Part shown: positions 45,095-54,208 of the stretch, one piece after another
How positions within the stretch are numbered: position 1 is the stretch's first letter
Layout: each line of letters starts with the position of its first letter
NCBI RefSeq assembly: GCF_900177545.1
Contig: NZ_FXBQ01000001.1
Location: 2,412,122-2,476,121, forward strand
DNA: 64,000 bases
Origin: Maritimibacter sp. HL-12
Lineage (GTDB): Bacteria > Pseudomonadota > Alphaproteobacteria > Rhodobacterales > Rhodobacteraceae
Reading direction: 5' to 3'
Made by a program: the position numbers and the translations under genes
The notes under the pieces: generated by a model
The model's database searches: none
Told to the model about the DNA's origin: nothing
What the model saw: only the letters and a program-made list of their open reading frames with translations

Positions 45095-45661
45095 TCACGG
45101 CCGGTGGTTGATCCGCCCGGTGTTCCAGCCGGAGGGGCCGCGACGCAGTTCGGTGACCGAGAGGTTCTCGATCCGCTCCGCCAGCACCTGTTTCACGTCT
45201 CCCCCGCGGGCGCGGTGAATCTGGGTGAGAATCACCCCGAAATGTGCCACCGCGATCACCCGCGGGTGCTCCGCGAGCGCGTCCAGCGCATCATTCACCC
45301 GGGCCGCAAGGTCGGTGAAACTTTCGCCGCCCGGCGGACGGATGCTGGCGGGATCGTTCCAGTAGGCGGTCATGATCTCGGGGGCTTCGTCGTAGAGCTC
45401 CGCGGCGCTGCGGCCCTCCCATGCACCGAAATTCAACTCGCGCAGCCCCGGCAGGTGACCGAGACGCGGCCTTGCTCCGAGGATCGCGTCGGCGGTGGCC
45501 ACGGCGCGCGACAGGTCCGACGAGACAACCGGGGCGTCCGGCAGATAGGCCGCAAGGCGCGAAAGCGCCTCGGTGTCGGACAGATCGGCGGGTGCGTCGG
45601 TCCAGCCGATCATGTCCTTGCGGTGTGTCGGCCCGTGGCGCACCCACCAGATCTCGGTCAT
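45095..45661 (-). CDS. cobC: Histidine phosphatase, probable alpha-ribazole phosphatase
   Basis: 188 residues of the histidine-phosphatase branch: WWVRHGPTHRKDMIGWTDAP (the RHG motif with the phospho-His), SSDLSRAVATADAI, LPGLRELNFGAWEGRSAAE and VAHFGVILTQIH. The RELNFG-WEG pattern fits CobC, which dephosphorylates alpha-ribazole phosphate in the cobalamin nucleotide loop pathway. The ATG overlaps the cobU stop by 4 bases, supporting this name over a general phosphoglycerate mutase. Confidence 0.8.
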   Translation of the reverse strand: MTEIWWVRHGPTHRKDMIGWTDAPADLSDTEALSRLAAYLPDAPVVSSDLSRAVATADAILGARPRLGHLPGLRELNFGAWEGRSAAELYDEAPEIMTAYWNDPASIRPPGGESFTDLAARVNDALDALAEHPRVIAVAHFGVILTQIHRARGGDVKQVLAERIENLSVTELRRGPSGWNTGRINHRP

Positions 45662-46200
45662 GCCGCGCCCCCCGGCAACTCGCCCTTCAGGACCAGCGGC
45701 AGCCCCGCCATCACCGCGACGACGAGATCGGCCCGCGCGGCGAGGCTCTGGTTGAGCCGTCCCTGCGCGGCACGGAAGCGGCGCGCGAGGGCGTTCTCCG
45801 GCACGATCCCCGCCCCCACCTCGTTCGAGACCACCACCACCGGCACCGCCGCGTCGCGGATCGCATGCAGCAGGCGCGTTTCCTCGGTCACAAGGTCGTG
45901 TTCGGCAATCAGGTGATTGGTCAGCCAAAGCGTTGCGCAGTCGATCAGAACCGCGCCGCCCGGCTCGACGGCGGCGAGCGGCCCGGTCAGGTCGAACGGC
46001 GCTTCCACCGTGGTCCAGCCCGATCCGCGCCGGGCCTGGTGGGCCACGATCTTCAGCCGCATTTCCTCGTCGAAAGCCTGCGCCGTGGCGATATAGGTCG
46101 GCGGCCGGTCGGTGGCCGCGAGCAGACGTTCCGCGAAGGCGGACTTGCCGGAGGCGGCGGCACCGAGAACGAGCGAGAGGGCGGGCAGCGAGACGGTCAT
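45658..46200 (-). CDS. cobU: Adenosylcobinamide kinase / guanylyltransferase
   Basis: 180 residues. P-loop LVLGAAASGKSAFAERLLAA at the N-terminus, YIATAQAFDEEMRLKIVAHQ and GSGWTTVEAPFDL with the family's conserved histidine, then VVSNEVGAGIVPENALARRF. Phosphorylates adenosylcobinamide and then attaches GMP, giving AdoCbi-GDP for cobalamin assembly. Overlaps cobC. The product cofactor is needed by methylmalonyl-CoA mutase encoded in this window. Confidence 0.92.
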   Translation of the reverse strand: MTVSLPALSLVLGAAASGKSAFAERLLAATDRPPTYIATAQAFDEEMRLKIVAHQARRGSGWTTVEAPFDLTGPLAAVEPGGAVLIDCATLWLTNHLIAEHDLVTEETRLLHAIRDAAVPVVVVSNEVGAGIVPENALARRFRAAQGRLNQSLAARADLVVAVMAGLPLVLKGELPGGAA

Positions 46201-46275
46201 GGCATTGGCCTAGCACCGGGCGCGCGCGGGGAAAAGACGCTTGTGCGACCGTGACCGATCCCCCAGATTGGGACG

Positions 46276-47058
46276 ATGCACAGGTTCATCGCGCTCTTCG
46301 CCGTACTTGCCCTTCCCGCCATCGGCAACCCGCTCGGCGAGGTCTCGGCCGACATCGTCGTTCTCGGCGAGGTTCACGACAATCCGGCACATCATGCGGT
46401 GCAGGCCGAGGCGGTGGCCGCCCTCGCCCCGCGCGCCGTCGTGTTCGAGATGCTCACCGAGGCGCAGGCCGCGCGGGTCAGCGACGACGCGCTGGATGAT
46501 CCTGACGCCTTGGCCGAAAGCCTCGACTGGTCGGCCTCGGGCTGGCCCGATTTCGAGATGTATTACCCGATCTTCACCGCCGGGCGCGGGGCGGCTGTCT
46601 ACGGTGCCGCGGTGCCGCGCGAGGAAGCCCGCACCGCGATGCAGATCGGGATCGCGCGCGCCTTCGGCGCGCAGGCCGAGGCTTACGGGCTCACCAGCGA
46701 ACTGGACGCCGAGGAACTGGCCGATCGGCTCAACCTGCAGATGGCCGCGCATTGCAACGCGCTGCCGCTCGACCTGCTGCCCGGCATGGTCGATCTGCAA
46801 CGGCTGCGCGACGCGGTTCTGGCCCGTGCCGCACTCGATGCGCTGGCCGAAACCGGCGGGCCGGTGGCGGTGATCACCGGCAATGGCCACGCGCGCAAGG
46901 ATTGGGGTCTGCCCGCCTACGTGGCCCGGATCGCGCCCGAGGTGAGCCTGTTCAGCCTTGGCCAGTCCGAGGACGGCGCGGCCCCGGAGGGCGGCTTCGA
47001 CCTGGTGCTCGATGCGCCGGGGGTGGACCGGCCCGATCCCTGCCTCGCGTTTCGCTGA
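46276..47058 (+). CDS. ChaN-like haem-binding-fold protein
   Basis: 260 residues with a short signal sequence (FIALFAVLALPAIG) but no lipobox, unlike ChaN lipoproteins. The ChaN fold is recognised by IVVLGEVHDNPAHHAVQAEA at the start, MLTEAQAARVSDD, and VAVITGNGHARKDWGLPAYV near the end. ChaN relatives bind haem as a dimer in the periplasm; their role in iron handling is inferred. The gene is divergent from cobU over 75 bases. No other iron genes are nearby. Confidence 0.75.
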   Translation: MHRFIALFAVLALPAIGNPLGEVSADIVVLGEVHDNPAHHAVQAEAVAALAPRAVVFEMLTEAQAARVSDDALDDPDALAESLDWSASGWPDFEMYYPIFTAGRGAAVYGAAVPREEARTAMQIGIARAFGAQAEAYGLTSELDAEELADRLNLQMAAHCNALPLDLLPGMVDLQRLRDAVLARAALDALAETGGPVAVITGNGHARKDWGLPAYVARIAPEVSLFSLGQSEDGAAPEGGFDLVLDAPGVDRPDPCLAFR

Positions 47059-47140
47059 GCCAGGCCCGGAACCTGTGCGCTCGCCCATTGCGCGGCGGGG
47101 CCGCGCCCCGTAACAAGGGGCAACGGCACGGGAGGCGCGG

Positions 47141-48352
47141 ATGCTCGCGGGAAAACGGGTCCTTCTCATCATTGGCGGCGGCGTGGCCGCGTTCAAGACA
47201 CTCACGCTGATCCGGCTCCTGCGCGAGCGCGGTGCAGAAGTTGTGCCGGTGCTCACCCGCGCAGGCACCGAGTTCGTCACCCCGCTTTCGGCCTCGGCGC
47301 TGGCGGCCGAAAAGGTCCATACCGACCTGTTCGATCTCACCGAAGAGGCGGAGATGGGACACATCGAGCTGTCCCGCGATGCCGATCTGGTGGTGGTCGC
47401 GCCCGCCACCGCCGATCTGCTGGCGAAGATGGCGCACGGGCTGGCCAACGACCTGGCCTCGACGCTCCTGATGGCAACCGACAAGCGCGTGCTGGTGGCC
47501 CCGGCGATGAACGTGCGGATGTGGGAGCACCCGGCCACCCGGCGCAACGTGGCGCAACTGCAAGCCGACGGCGTGATCTTCGCCGGGCCGACCGAGGGCG
47601 CGATGGCCTGTGGCGAGTTCGGCCCGGGCCGGATGGTGGAGCCCGACGAGATCGCCGATGCCATCGCGGCGGCGCTGGAGGGTGGGCCGCTCAGCGGCCG
47701 GCACATACTGGTAACCTCCGGACCCACCCACGAGCCGATCGACCCGGTGCGCTACATCGCCAACCGCTCCTCCGGCGCGCAAGGCACCGCGATTGCCGCG
47801 GCGCTGGCCGGTCTGGGGGCGCAGGTGACCTTCATCACCGGCCCCGCCGAGGTGCCGCCGCCCGATGGCGTGACGGTGGTGCGGGTCAACACCGCGGCCG
47901 AGATGCTGGCGGCGGTCGAAGACGCCTTGCCCGCCGATGCCGCCGTGTTCGCAGCCGCGGTCGCCGACTGGCGCATGGCCGCGGCTGCGCCGCACAAGAT
48001 CAAGAAGCTTGGGGCGGGCAGCCAACCGGCGCTCGATTTTGTCGAGAACCCTGACATCCTCGCCACCGTGAGCCAAAGGCGCAGCGGCAGGCCGAGGCTG
48101 GTGGTGGGTTTCGCCGCCGAAACCGACGACGTGATCGCAAATGCCACCGCCAAGCGTGCGCGCAAAGGCTGCGACTGGATCGTGGCCAACGATGTGCGGC
48201 CCGAGACCGGGATCATGGGCGGCAGCGAGAACGCGGTGCATATCGTGCGCGAAGATGGCGTCGAGGACTGGCCGCGGATGCCGAAACATGAGGTCGCCCG
48301 CAAGCTGGCCGCGCGCATCGCCGAGGCGCTCGCAGCGGAGGCCGAGGCATGA
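47141..48352 (+). CDS. coaBC: Bifunctional phosphopantothenoylcysteine decarboxylase / synthetase
   Basis: 403 residues. N-terminal CoaC flavoprotein ([37 protein letters not shown], the [13 protein letters not shown] active-site motif); C-terminal CoaB from about 185 ([37 protein letters not shown]). Makes 4'-phosphopantetheine for coenzyme A. Its stop overlaps the dut start (ATGA). The coaBC-dut pairing is common in proteobacteria. Confidence 0.94.
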   Translation: MLAGKRVLLIIGGGVAAFKTLTLIRLLRERGAEVVPVLTRAGTEFVTPLSASALAAEKVHTDLFDLTEEAEMGHIELSRDADLVVVAPATADLLAKMAHGLANDLASTLLMATDKRVLVAPAMNVRMWEHPATRRNVAQLQADGVIFAGPTEGAMACGEFGPGRMVEPDEIADAIAAALEGGPLSGRHILVTSGPTHEPIDPVRYIANRSSGAQGTAIAAALAGLGAQVTFITGPAEVPPPDGVTVVRVNTAAEMLAAVEDALPADAAVFAAAVADWRMAAAAPHKIKKLGAGSQPALDFVENPDILATVSQRRSGRPRLVVGFAAETDDVIANATAKRARKGCDWIVANDVRPETGIMGGSENAVHIVREDGVEDWPRMPKHEVARKLAARIAEALAAEAEA

Positions 48353-48813
48353 ACGTGGTGCGTTTCGTCTGGGATGAAGGCGCCGACGAGAGCCTGCCGC
48401 CGCCGTCTTACGCGACATCCGGCGCGGCGGGGGCCGATCTGCGCGCCAACCTGCCGATGGAGGAACGCCACCTCGGCCTCCTGATCGGGCCGATGGAGCG
48501 CAGGATCGTGCCGACCGGCCTGCGGGTGGAACTCCCTCCGGGTTTCGAGATCCAGATCCGTCCGCGCTCCGGGCTGGCGCTGAAATACGGCGTGACCGTG
48601 CCCAATACTCCCGGCACCATCGACAGCGATTATCGCGGTCCGCTCGGGGTTCTGCTCGTCAACCTCGGGCTGGAGCCCTACATCGTGCACCACGGCGACC
48701 GGATCGCGCAGGCGGTGGTCGCGCCGGTGGTACAGTTCGGCTTCGAGCGGGTCGAGGCGCTGGGCGATACCGAGCGGGGTCCGGGCGGGTTCGGTTCGAC
48801 GGGGCACAAATGA
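48349..48813 (+). CDS. dut: Deoxyuridine 5'-triphosphate nucleotidohydrolase
   Basis: 154 residues. The five dUTPase motifs are present: [49 protein letters not shown] and [10 protein letters not shown]. Hydrolyses dUTP to dUMP, keeping uracil out of DNA. Homotrimeric type. Overlaps coaBC and the MoeB-like gene by 4 bases each. Confidence 0.95.
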   Translation: MNVVRFVWDEGADESLPPPSYATSGAAGADLRANLPMEERHLGLLIGPMERRIVPTGLRVELPPGFEIQIRPRSGLALKYGVTVPNTPGTIDSDYRGPLGVLLVNLGLEPYIVHHGDRIAQAVVAPVVQFGFERVEALGDTERGPGGFGSTGHK

Positions 48814-49838
48814 CCGGCTTTCTGCTGGCGCTCGCGCTGATCTGGGGCGGCGGCCATCTGTTGGGCTTTCCCCTGCGGATGCGCGCGATCCTGACCGCGA
48901 TCCTGTTTGCCGCGGTGCTGCTGGCGCATGGGCTGCTGCCCGTGGACCACGCATTGCCGCGCGCCATCGGCGGCTCTTTCGCGGGGTGGGCCACCTTTGC
49001 CGGGGTGCTGGCGCTGGTGGCGCTCTACGCGCGCGGGATCGGCTGGCTGAAGGCGCGCGCACCCGCGGCGGAGGTGGCGCAGACCGGGCCGTTTTCCGAC
49101 GCCGAACTGGATCGCTATGCCCGCCACATCGTGTTGCGCGAGATCGGCGGGTCGGGACAAAAGACGCTGAAACAGGCGCGCGTGCTGGTCGTGGGGGCAG
49201 GCGGCCTCGGCAGCCCCGCACTGCTCTACCTCGCCGCCGCAGGCGTTGGCACCATCGGCGTGATCGATGACGATACGGTGTCGAATTCCAACCTCCAGCG
49301 CCAGGTGATCCACGCCGACGCCGATATCGGCAAGGCCAAGGTGTTCTCCGCCGAAGCGGCGATGCGGGCGATCAACCCGCACATCACCGTGCGGCCCTAC
49401 AACCGGCGGCTCACGGAGGAGATCGCCGCGGCCCTGTTTGCCGATTACGACCTGATTCTCGAAGGCTCGGACAATTTCGCGACCCGCTATCTCGTTAACC
49501 GCGTGGCGGCCGGACTGGGCAAGCCGGTGATCGGCGGCGCGATCAGCCAGTGGGAGGGCCAGTTGGCAACCTGGCATCCGGCCTCCGGCGCGCCCTGCTA
49601 TGCCTGCGTCTTTCCCGAGGCCCCCGCGCCGGGATTGGCACCGACCTGCGCCGAAGCTGGCGTGATCGGCCCCTTGCCCGGGGTGATCGGCGCGATGATG
49701 GCGGGCGAGGCGGTGAAGGAGATCACCGGGGCGGGCGAGGGCCTGCGCGGGCGGCTGCTGATCTGGGACGGGCTTTTTGCCGAGGCGCGCATCATCAAGA
49801 CGAAAAAGCGCGCCGATTGCCCGGTCTGCGGCGGCTGA
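48810..49838 (+). CDS. moeB: HesA/MoeB/ThiF-type adenylyltransferase with membrane N-terminus
   Basis: 342 residues. Residues about 1-75 are three hydrophobic segments ([52 protein letters not shown]), not part of standard MoeB. From about 90 the E1-like domain begins: [48 protein letters not shown] and the zinc cysteines CYACVF and CPVCGG. It activates the C-terminus of a sulfur carrier such as MoaD or ThiS by adenylation. The membrane extension would tether it to the inner membrane. Confidence 0.85.
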   Translation: MTGFLLALALIWGGGHLLGFPLRMRAILTAILFAAVLLAHGLLPVDHALPRAIGGSFAGWATFAGVLALVALYARGIGWLKARAPAAEVAQTGPFSDAELDRYARHIVLREIGGSGQKTLKQARVLVVGAGGLGSPALLYLAAAGVGTIGVIDDDTVSNSNLQRQVIHADADIGKAKVFSAEAAMRAINPHITVRPYNRRLTEEIAAALFADYDLILEGSDNFATRYLVNRVAAGLGKPVIGGAISQWEGQLATWHPASGAPCYACVFPEAPAPGLAPTCAEAGVIGPLPGVIGAMMAGEAVKEITGAGEGLRGRLLIWDGLFAEARIIKTKKRADCPVCGG

Positions 49839-49883
49839 CCGGGGCCAGGCGGTGCGCCTCGCGGCGCGCAGGATGTTTTCGAT

Positions 49884-49932
49884 GAGGGGCTCCGCCCCTC
49901 AAACTCCCCGAGGTATTTGCGGACCCAAGAAG
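49884..49932 (+). repeat. Intergenic repeat element, copy 1 (hairpin plus conserved 27-base tail)
   Basis: A GAGGGGC-TCC-GCCCCTC hairpin (49884-49900) followed by a 27-base tail (49906-49932) beginning CCCCGAGGTATTT. The tail reappears inverted at 58768-58794 with one mismatch, again next to a strong hairpin. Probably a REP-like extragenic element; it may also end the coaBC-dut-moeB transcript. Confidence 0.7.
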
Positions 49933-49993
49933 CCGGGGCAGTGGCTTGCCGGGCCTGGGCGGCGGTCCTAGGTTCACGTCAAAGGAGATGCGC

Positions 49994-52024
49994 ATGACCA
50001 ACCCCCTTCTCGCCGACTGGACGGGCGATTTCGCCCTGCCGCCTTTCGACGCGATCCAGGATGCCGATTTTGCCCCCGCCATCGAGGCCGCCCTGGACGA
50101 GGCGCGCGCGGGCATCGCGGCGATTGCCGACACCCCCGAGCCGGCCGATTTTGCCAACACGATCGAAGCGCTGGAACGCGCCGATGCGACGCTTTCGAAG
50201 GTACTGGGCGTGTTCTATGCGCTTGCCGGGGCCGACGCCAACCCGGCGCGCGAGGCGTTGCAGCGCGACCTTGCGCCGAAGCTCGCGGCCTGGTCGTCCG
50301 AGGTCGCGATGAACCCGGCGCTGTTTGCCCGGGTCGAGGCGCTCTGGCAGGACCGCGAGGCGCTCGGGCTGGACGCCGAGCAGGCGCGGGTTCTGATGGT
50401 GACCCGGCGCGGCTTCGTGCGGGCCGGGGCGCTGTTGCAGGGCGAGGCCCGCGAAAGGCTCAAGGCGGTGATGCAGCGGCTCGCGGCGCTGGGGACGCAA
50501 TTTGCGCAGAACCTGCTGGCCGACGAGCGCGACTGGGCGATGGACTTGTCGGATTCCGATCTTGCGGGCTTGCCCGGCTTCGTGGCCGATGCGGCGCGGG
50601 CCGCCGGCAAGGAGCGCGGCGCGGGCGGCGCGGTGGTGACGCTCTCGCGGTCGCTGATCACGCCGTTTCTCGCCTTCTCGCCGCGCCGCGATCTGCGCCG
50701 GCGCGCCTACGAGGCCTATGTCGCGCGCGGGGCGCGTGGCGGGGCGACCGACAACCGCGCGATTGCCGCCGAAACCCTGCGGCTTCGTGCGGAGCGGGCG
50801 CAGCTTCTCGGCTATGACAGCTTTGCCGACTTCAAGCTTGAGCCTGAGATGGCCAGGACGTCGCAAGCGGTGCGCGATCTGTTGCTAAAGGTTTGGGCCC
50901 CGGCCCGCGCCGCGGCGGAAAGGGACGCGGCCCGGCTCGAGGCGATGCTGCGGGCCGATGGCCACGATGGCCCGCTGGAGCCTTGGGACTGGCATTACTA
51001 TTCCGAGAAGCTCCGGCAGGCCGAGCATGATCTCGACGAGGCCGCGCTCAAGCCCTACCTCCAGCTCGACCGGTTGATCGAGGCGGCCTTCGACGTGGCC
51101 GGGCGGCTGTTCGGCCTCGAGTTTCGGCGGCTGGAGACCGGGCTCTATCATCCAGACGCGCGCGCCTGGGAGGTCACCCGCGACGGCGCGCACATGGCGG
51201 TGTTTATCGGTGACTATTTCGCACGCGGCTCGAAGCGCTCGGGGGCCTGGTGCACGACGATGCGTCGGCAAGGCAAGCTCGACGGCGCGCAGCGGCCGAT
51301 CGTGGTGAACGTGTGCAATTTCTCGAAGCCGGAACCCGGTCGCCCGGCGCTCCTCGGCTGGGACGACGCGCGCACGCTGTTTCACGAGTTCGGCCATGCC
51401 CTGCACAATATTCTTTCGGACGTGACCTACGAGAGCATTGCCGGCACCTCGGTGGCGCGCGATTTCGTCGAACTGCCGTCGCAGCTCTTCGAGCACTGGC
51501 TCGAGGTGCCGGAGGTTCTGGCGCGCTTCGCCACCCACGCCGAGACCGGCGAGGCGATGCCCGAAGACATGCGGGCGCGGCTGCTGGGTGCGGCGAGCCA
51601 TGACATGGGCTTCCAGACCGTCGAATACCTCGCCTCCGCGCTGGTCGATCTGGCGTTTCACGATGGCCCCGCGCCCGCCGATCCGATGCAGAAACAGGCC
51701 GAGGTGCTGGAAGAGATCGGCCTGCCGCGCGCGATCCGGATGCGCCACGCCACGCCGCATTTCGCCCATGTCTTTGCCGGCGACGGCTATTCCTCGGGCT
51801 ATTATTCCTACATGTGGTCGGAGGTGATGGATGCAGACGCCTTCGCCGCGTTCGAGGAAACCGGCGATCCGTTCGACCCCGCCACCGCCGCGCGGCTGGA
51901 GCGCGCGATCCTGTCGGCGGGCAACGGGCAGGACCCGGGCGAGGCCTATATCGCGTTTCGCGGCGGGTTGCCCGGCGTCGAGCCGCTGTTGAAGGGGCGC
52001 GGGTTGCTGGGCGACGCGGCCTGA
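49994..52024 (+). CDS. M3-family oligopeptidase (oligopeptidase A / Dcp type)
   Basis: 676 residues. Zinc-binding HEFGHALHNIL (HExxH) with the downstream glutamate in YESIAGTSVARDFVELPSQL is the M3 signature. N-terminal part FDAIQDADFAPAIEAALDEA as in Dcp/OpdA. A soluble metallopeptidase that trims peptides in the cytoplasm. ATG 49994 has AAAGGAG 6 bases upstream; ATG 49988 is an alternative. It precedes the box cluster but is probably independent: TGCA-type operators lie between. Confidence 0.92.
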   Translation: MTNPLLADWTGDFALPPFDAIQDADFAPAIEAALDEARAGIAAIADTPEPADFANTIEALERADATLSKVLGVFYALAGADANPAREALQRDLAPKLAAWSSEVAMNPALFARVEALWQDREALGLDAEQARVLMVTRRGFVRAGALLQGEARERLKAVMQRLAALGTQFAQNLLADERDWAMDLSDSDLAGLPGFVADAARAAGKERGAGGAVVTLSRSLITPFLAFSPRRDLRRRAYEAYVARGARGGATDNRAIAAETLRLRAERAQLLGYDSFADFKLEPEMARTSQAVRDLLLKVWAPARAAAERDAARLEAMLRADGHDGPLEPWDWHYYSEKLRQAEHDLDEAALKPYLQLDRLIEAAFDVAGRLFGLEFRRLETGLYHPDARAWEVTRDGAHMAVFIGDYFARGSKRSGAWCTTMRRQGKLDGAQRPIVVNVCNFSKPEPGRPALLGWDDARTLFHEFGHALHNILSDVTYESIAGTSVARDFVELPSQLFEHWLEVPEVLARFATHAETGEAMPEDMRARLLGAASHDMGFQTVEYLASALVDLAFHDGPAPADPMQKQAEVLEEIGLPRAIRMRHATPHFAHVFAGDGYSSGYYSYMWSEVMDADAFAAFEETGDPFDPATAARLERAILSAGNGQDPGEAYIAFRGGLPGVEPLLKGRGLLGDAA

Positions 52025-52042
52025 CACTTGGGTGTCGCGGTG

Positions 52043-52107
52043 TGCAAAAAAATGCATCATTGCGCAAATCAGGTTGCGTCACCCTGCCGCATATGCACTA
52101 TATAGCA
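52043..52107. promoter_or_regulatory. BoxR-type operators before the box operon
   Basis: TGCA at 52043-52046 and 52053-52056 and CGCA at 52063-52066 repeat with exact 10-base period (TGCA-N6-TGCA-N6-CGCA). A second pair, TGCA-CTATAT-AGCA, is at 52094-52107, 34 bases from the first gene. TGCA repeats spaced by 6 bases are the operator type of the benzoyl-CoA-sensing BzdR/BoxR regulators. Confidence 0.7.
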
Positions 52108-52141
52108 TAATCGACTCACAGCGCGTTCAGGGAGGAGTGCC

Positions 52142-52609
52142 ATGTCGGCCGAAGAGTTTTCCATGCTCCTGTCGGGGATTGCCGCCCAGCTCGAAGGCGT
52201 GCCGCTGGACCGGCGGATGGCGGCGTTTCTCAATGAGGAATACCCGGCGGATGGTGCCGATTTCCAGCGTCTCGGCGAGCTCTGCGCCGAGGGTGAGCGC
52301 GAGGGCTGGCTGATGAGCCGCGAGGCGGGCGGCGTGAAGTTCGGCCGCGCGATCAAGACCGGCGGTGCCACCGGCCAGTTCTCGGTCGATGTGGTGCGGA
52401 TGAAGGACATCAAGGGCCCCCACCATGTCCACCCGACCGGCGAGATTGGCGCGGTGATCCCGATCGAGGGGGCGCCGAAGTTCGACGAGTTCGCACCCGG
52501 ATGGTATGTCTACCCGCCCGGCAGCGACCATCACCCGACCGTTTCCGGCGGCGATGCCTACGTGATCTACCTGCTGCCCGAGGGCGCGATCGAATTCACC
52601 GGCAAGTAG
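52142..52609 (+). CDS. DUF4863-family protein heading the box cluster
   Basis: 155 residues, soluble. A helical N-terminus (FSMLLSGIAAQLEGVPLDRR) then a cupin-like half with VVRMKDIKGPHHVHPTGEIG, FDEFAPGWYVYPPGSDHHPT and YVIYLLPEGAIEF, whose histidines could bind a metal. From memory this family (DUF4863) includes 4-hydroxylaminobenzoate lyase (PnbB) of nitrobenzoate degraders; I cannot verify that here. First gene under the BoxR-type operators and directly ahead of benzoate-CoA ligase, so a role in aromatic acid handling is likely. ATG 52142 follows GGGAGGAG. Confidence 0.75.
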   Translation: MSAEEFSMLLSGIAAQLEGVPLDRRMAAFLNEEYPADGADFQRLGELCAEGEREGWLMSREAGGVKFGRAIKTGGATGQFSVDVVRMKDIKGPHHVHPTGEIGAVIPIEGAPKFDEFAPGWYVYPPGSDHHPTVSGGDAYVIYLLPEGAIEFTGK

Positions 52610-52675
52610 GCGGGGCGCATATCATAACCAATCGGGACCACACGAAAGAACGGTGGCCCGTTCAGGGAGGACAAC

Positions 52676-54205
52676 ATGGAAAACGAAAACGCCGCGATCT
52701 GGTTCGTGGATCGTCATCTTTCGGAAGGTCGTGGCGAGAAGGTGGCCTTTCGCGAGGCCGATGGCGCAGAGCGCAGCCTCACCTACAACCAGCTTGCCGA
52801 GCAAACCGCCCGTTTCGGCGGTGCGCTGCTGCGCCACGGCGTGCGGCGCGAGGAACGGGTGGCGATGATCGTGCGCGACCAGATCGAGTTTCCGGTGGTG
52901 TTCTGGGGCGCGCTCAAGGCGGGGGCGATCCCGGTGCCGCTCAACACGCTTCTGGCCAGCGACATCTACGAAGCGATCCTGAACGACAGCCGCGCCTCGA
53001 TCCTCGTGGTCTCCGAGCAGCTCTGGGACGTGCTGAAACCGGCGATCGATGGCAACCGCTTCCTGCGCGCCGTGCTGGTGATCGGCGACGCCCCCGAGGG
53101 CACCGAGGATTACACCGAATTCGTCGAAGGCGCTCCGGCGATCGAGCCGGTTGAGGCCTACGGCGACGAGCTGGCGTTCTGGCTTTACTCATCGGGTTCC
53201 ACCGGCACCCCAAAGGGCGTGCGCCACGTCCATTCCTCGCTGAAGGCCACCGCCGATACCTTCGGCGCGCAGGTGCTCGGCATCCGCGAGGATGACGTGG
53301 TGTTTTCCGTCGCCAAGATGTTCTTCGCCTACGGGCTCGGTAACGCGATGAGCTTTCCGATGAGCGTGGGAGCCACCACGGTGATTTTCGGCGGGCGGCC
53401 CACGCCCGACGCGGTGTTCGAGATCATGGCGCGCGAGCGGCCCACGGTGTTCTGCGGCGTGCCCACGCTCTATGCCGCGCTGGTGGCCGAGCAGGAGAAG
53501 AAGGGCGGCAAGCCCGATCACGCGATCCGGATCTGCACCTCCGCTGGCGAGGCGCTGCCGCGCGAGATCGGCGAGCGCTGGGAAAAGCTCTGGGGCGCCG
53601 AGATCATCGACGGTGTCGGCTCGACCGAGATGCTGCACATCTTCCTGTCGAACGCGCCGGGCGATATCGTCTATGGCACCTCCGGCAAGGCGGTGCCGGG
53701 CTACGAGGTGCGGCTCGTCGACGAGCACGACGAGGACGTGCCCGAGGGCGAGGTGGGCGAACTGCTGGTGCGCGGGCCTTCGAGCGCCGAGGGCTACTGG
53801 AACCGCCGCCACAAGTCGATGTCGACCTTCGAGGGGCACTGGACCCGGACGGGCGACAAGTATGAGCGCACGCCCGAGGGGCGTTATGTCTACTGCGGGC
53901 GCACCGACGATATGTTCAAGGTCTCGGGCATCTGGGTGAGCCCCTTCGAGGTGGAACAGGCGCTGGTCGAACATCCCGCCGTGCTGGAGGCCGCCGTTGT
54001 GGCCCGGGCCGACGAAAAGGATCTGATCAAGCCTGCCGCCTACATCGTGCTCAAGGACGGGGCCGAGGCGCCTTCGATGGACGAGCTCAAGGCGATCGTG
54101 AAGGAAAAGATCGGGATGTGGAAATACCCCCGCTGGATCGAGGTGGTGGACGAGCTGCCGAAAACCGCCACCGGCAAGATCCAGCGCTTCAAGCTGAGGG
54201 CCTGA
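52676..54205 (+). CDS. bclA: Benzoate-CoA ligase
   Basis: 509 residues, usual length for benzoate-CoA ligase family proteins. ANL motifs: WLYSSGSTGTPKGVRHVHSS, DGVGSTEMLHIFLSN (A5, GSTE as in benzoate ligases), RTGDKYERTPEGRYVYCGRT, and the catalytic lysine in TATGKIQRFKL. Converts benzoate, ATP and CoA to benzoyl-CoA, the entry step of the box pathway encoded downstream. ATG 52676 follows AGGGAGGACAAC. The gap to the hydrolase gene is 3 bases, so they are one transcript. 2-Aminobenzoate or hydroxybenzoate use is possible. Confidence 0.9.
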   Translation: MENENAAIWFVDRHLSEGRGEKVAFREADGAERSLTYNQLAEQTARFGGALLRHGVRREERVAMIVRDQIEFPVVFWGALKAGAIPVPLNTLLASDIYEAILNDSRASILVVSEQLWDVLKPAIDGNRFLRAVLVIGDAPEGTEDYTEFVEGAPAIEPVEAYGDELAFWLYSSGSTGTPKGVRHVHSSLKATADTFGAQVLGIREDDVVFSVAKMFFAYGLGNAMSFPMSVGATTVIFGGRPTPDAVFEIMARERPTVFCGVPTLYAALVAEQEKKGGKPDHAIRICTSAGEALPREIGERWEKLWGAEIIDGVGSTEMLHIFLSNAPGDIVYGTSGKAVPGYEVRLVDEHDEDVPEGEVGELLVRGPSSAEGYWNRRHKSMSTFEGHWTRTGDKYERTPEGRYVYCGRTDDMFKVSGIWVSPFEVEQALVEHPAVLEAAVVARADEKDLIKPAAYIVLKDGAEAPSMDELKAIVKEKIGMWKYPRWIEVVDELPKTATGKIQRFKLRA

Positions 54206-54208
54206 GCG

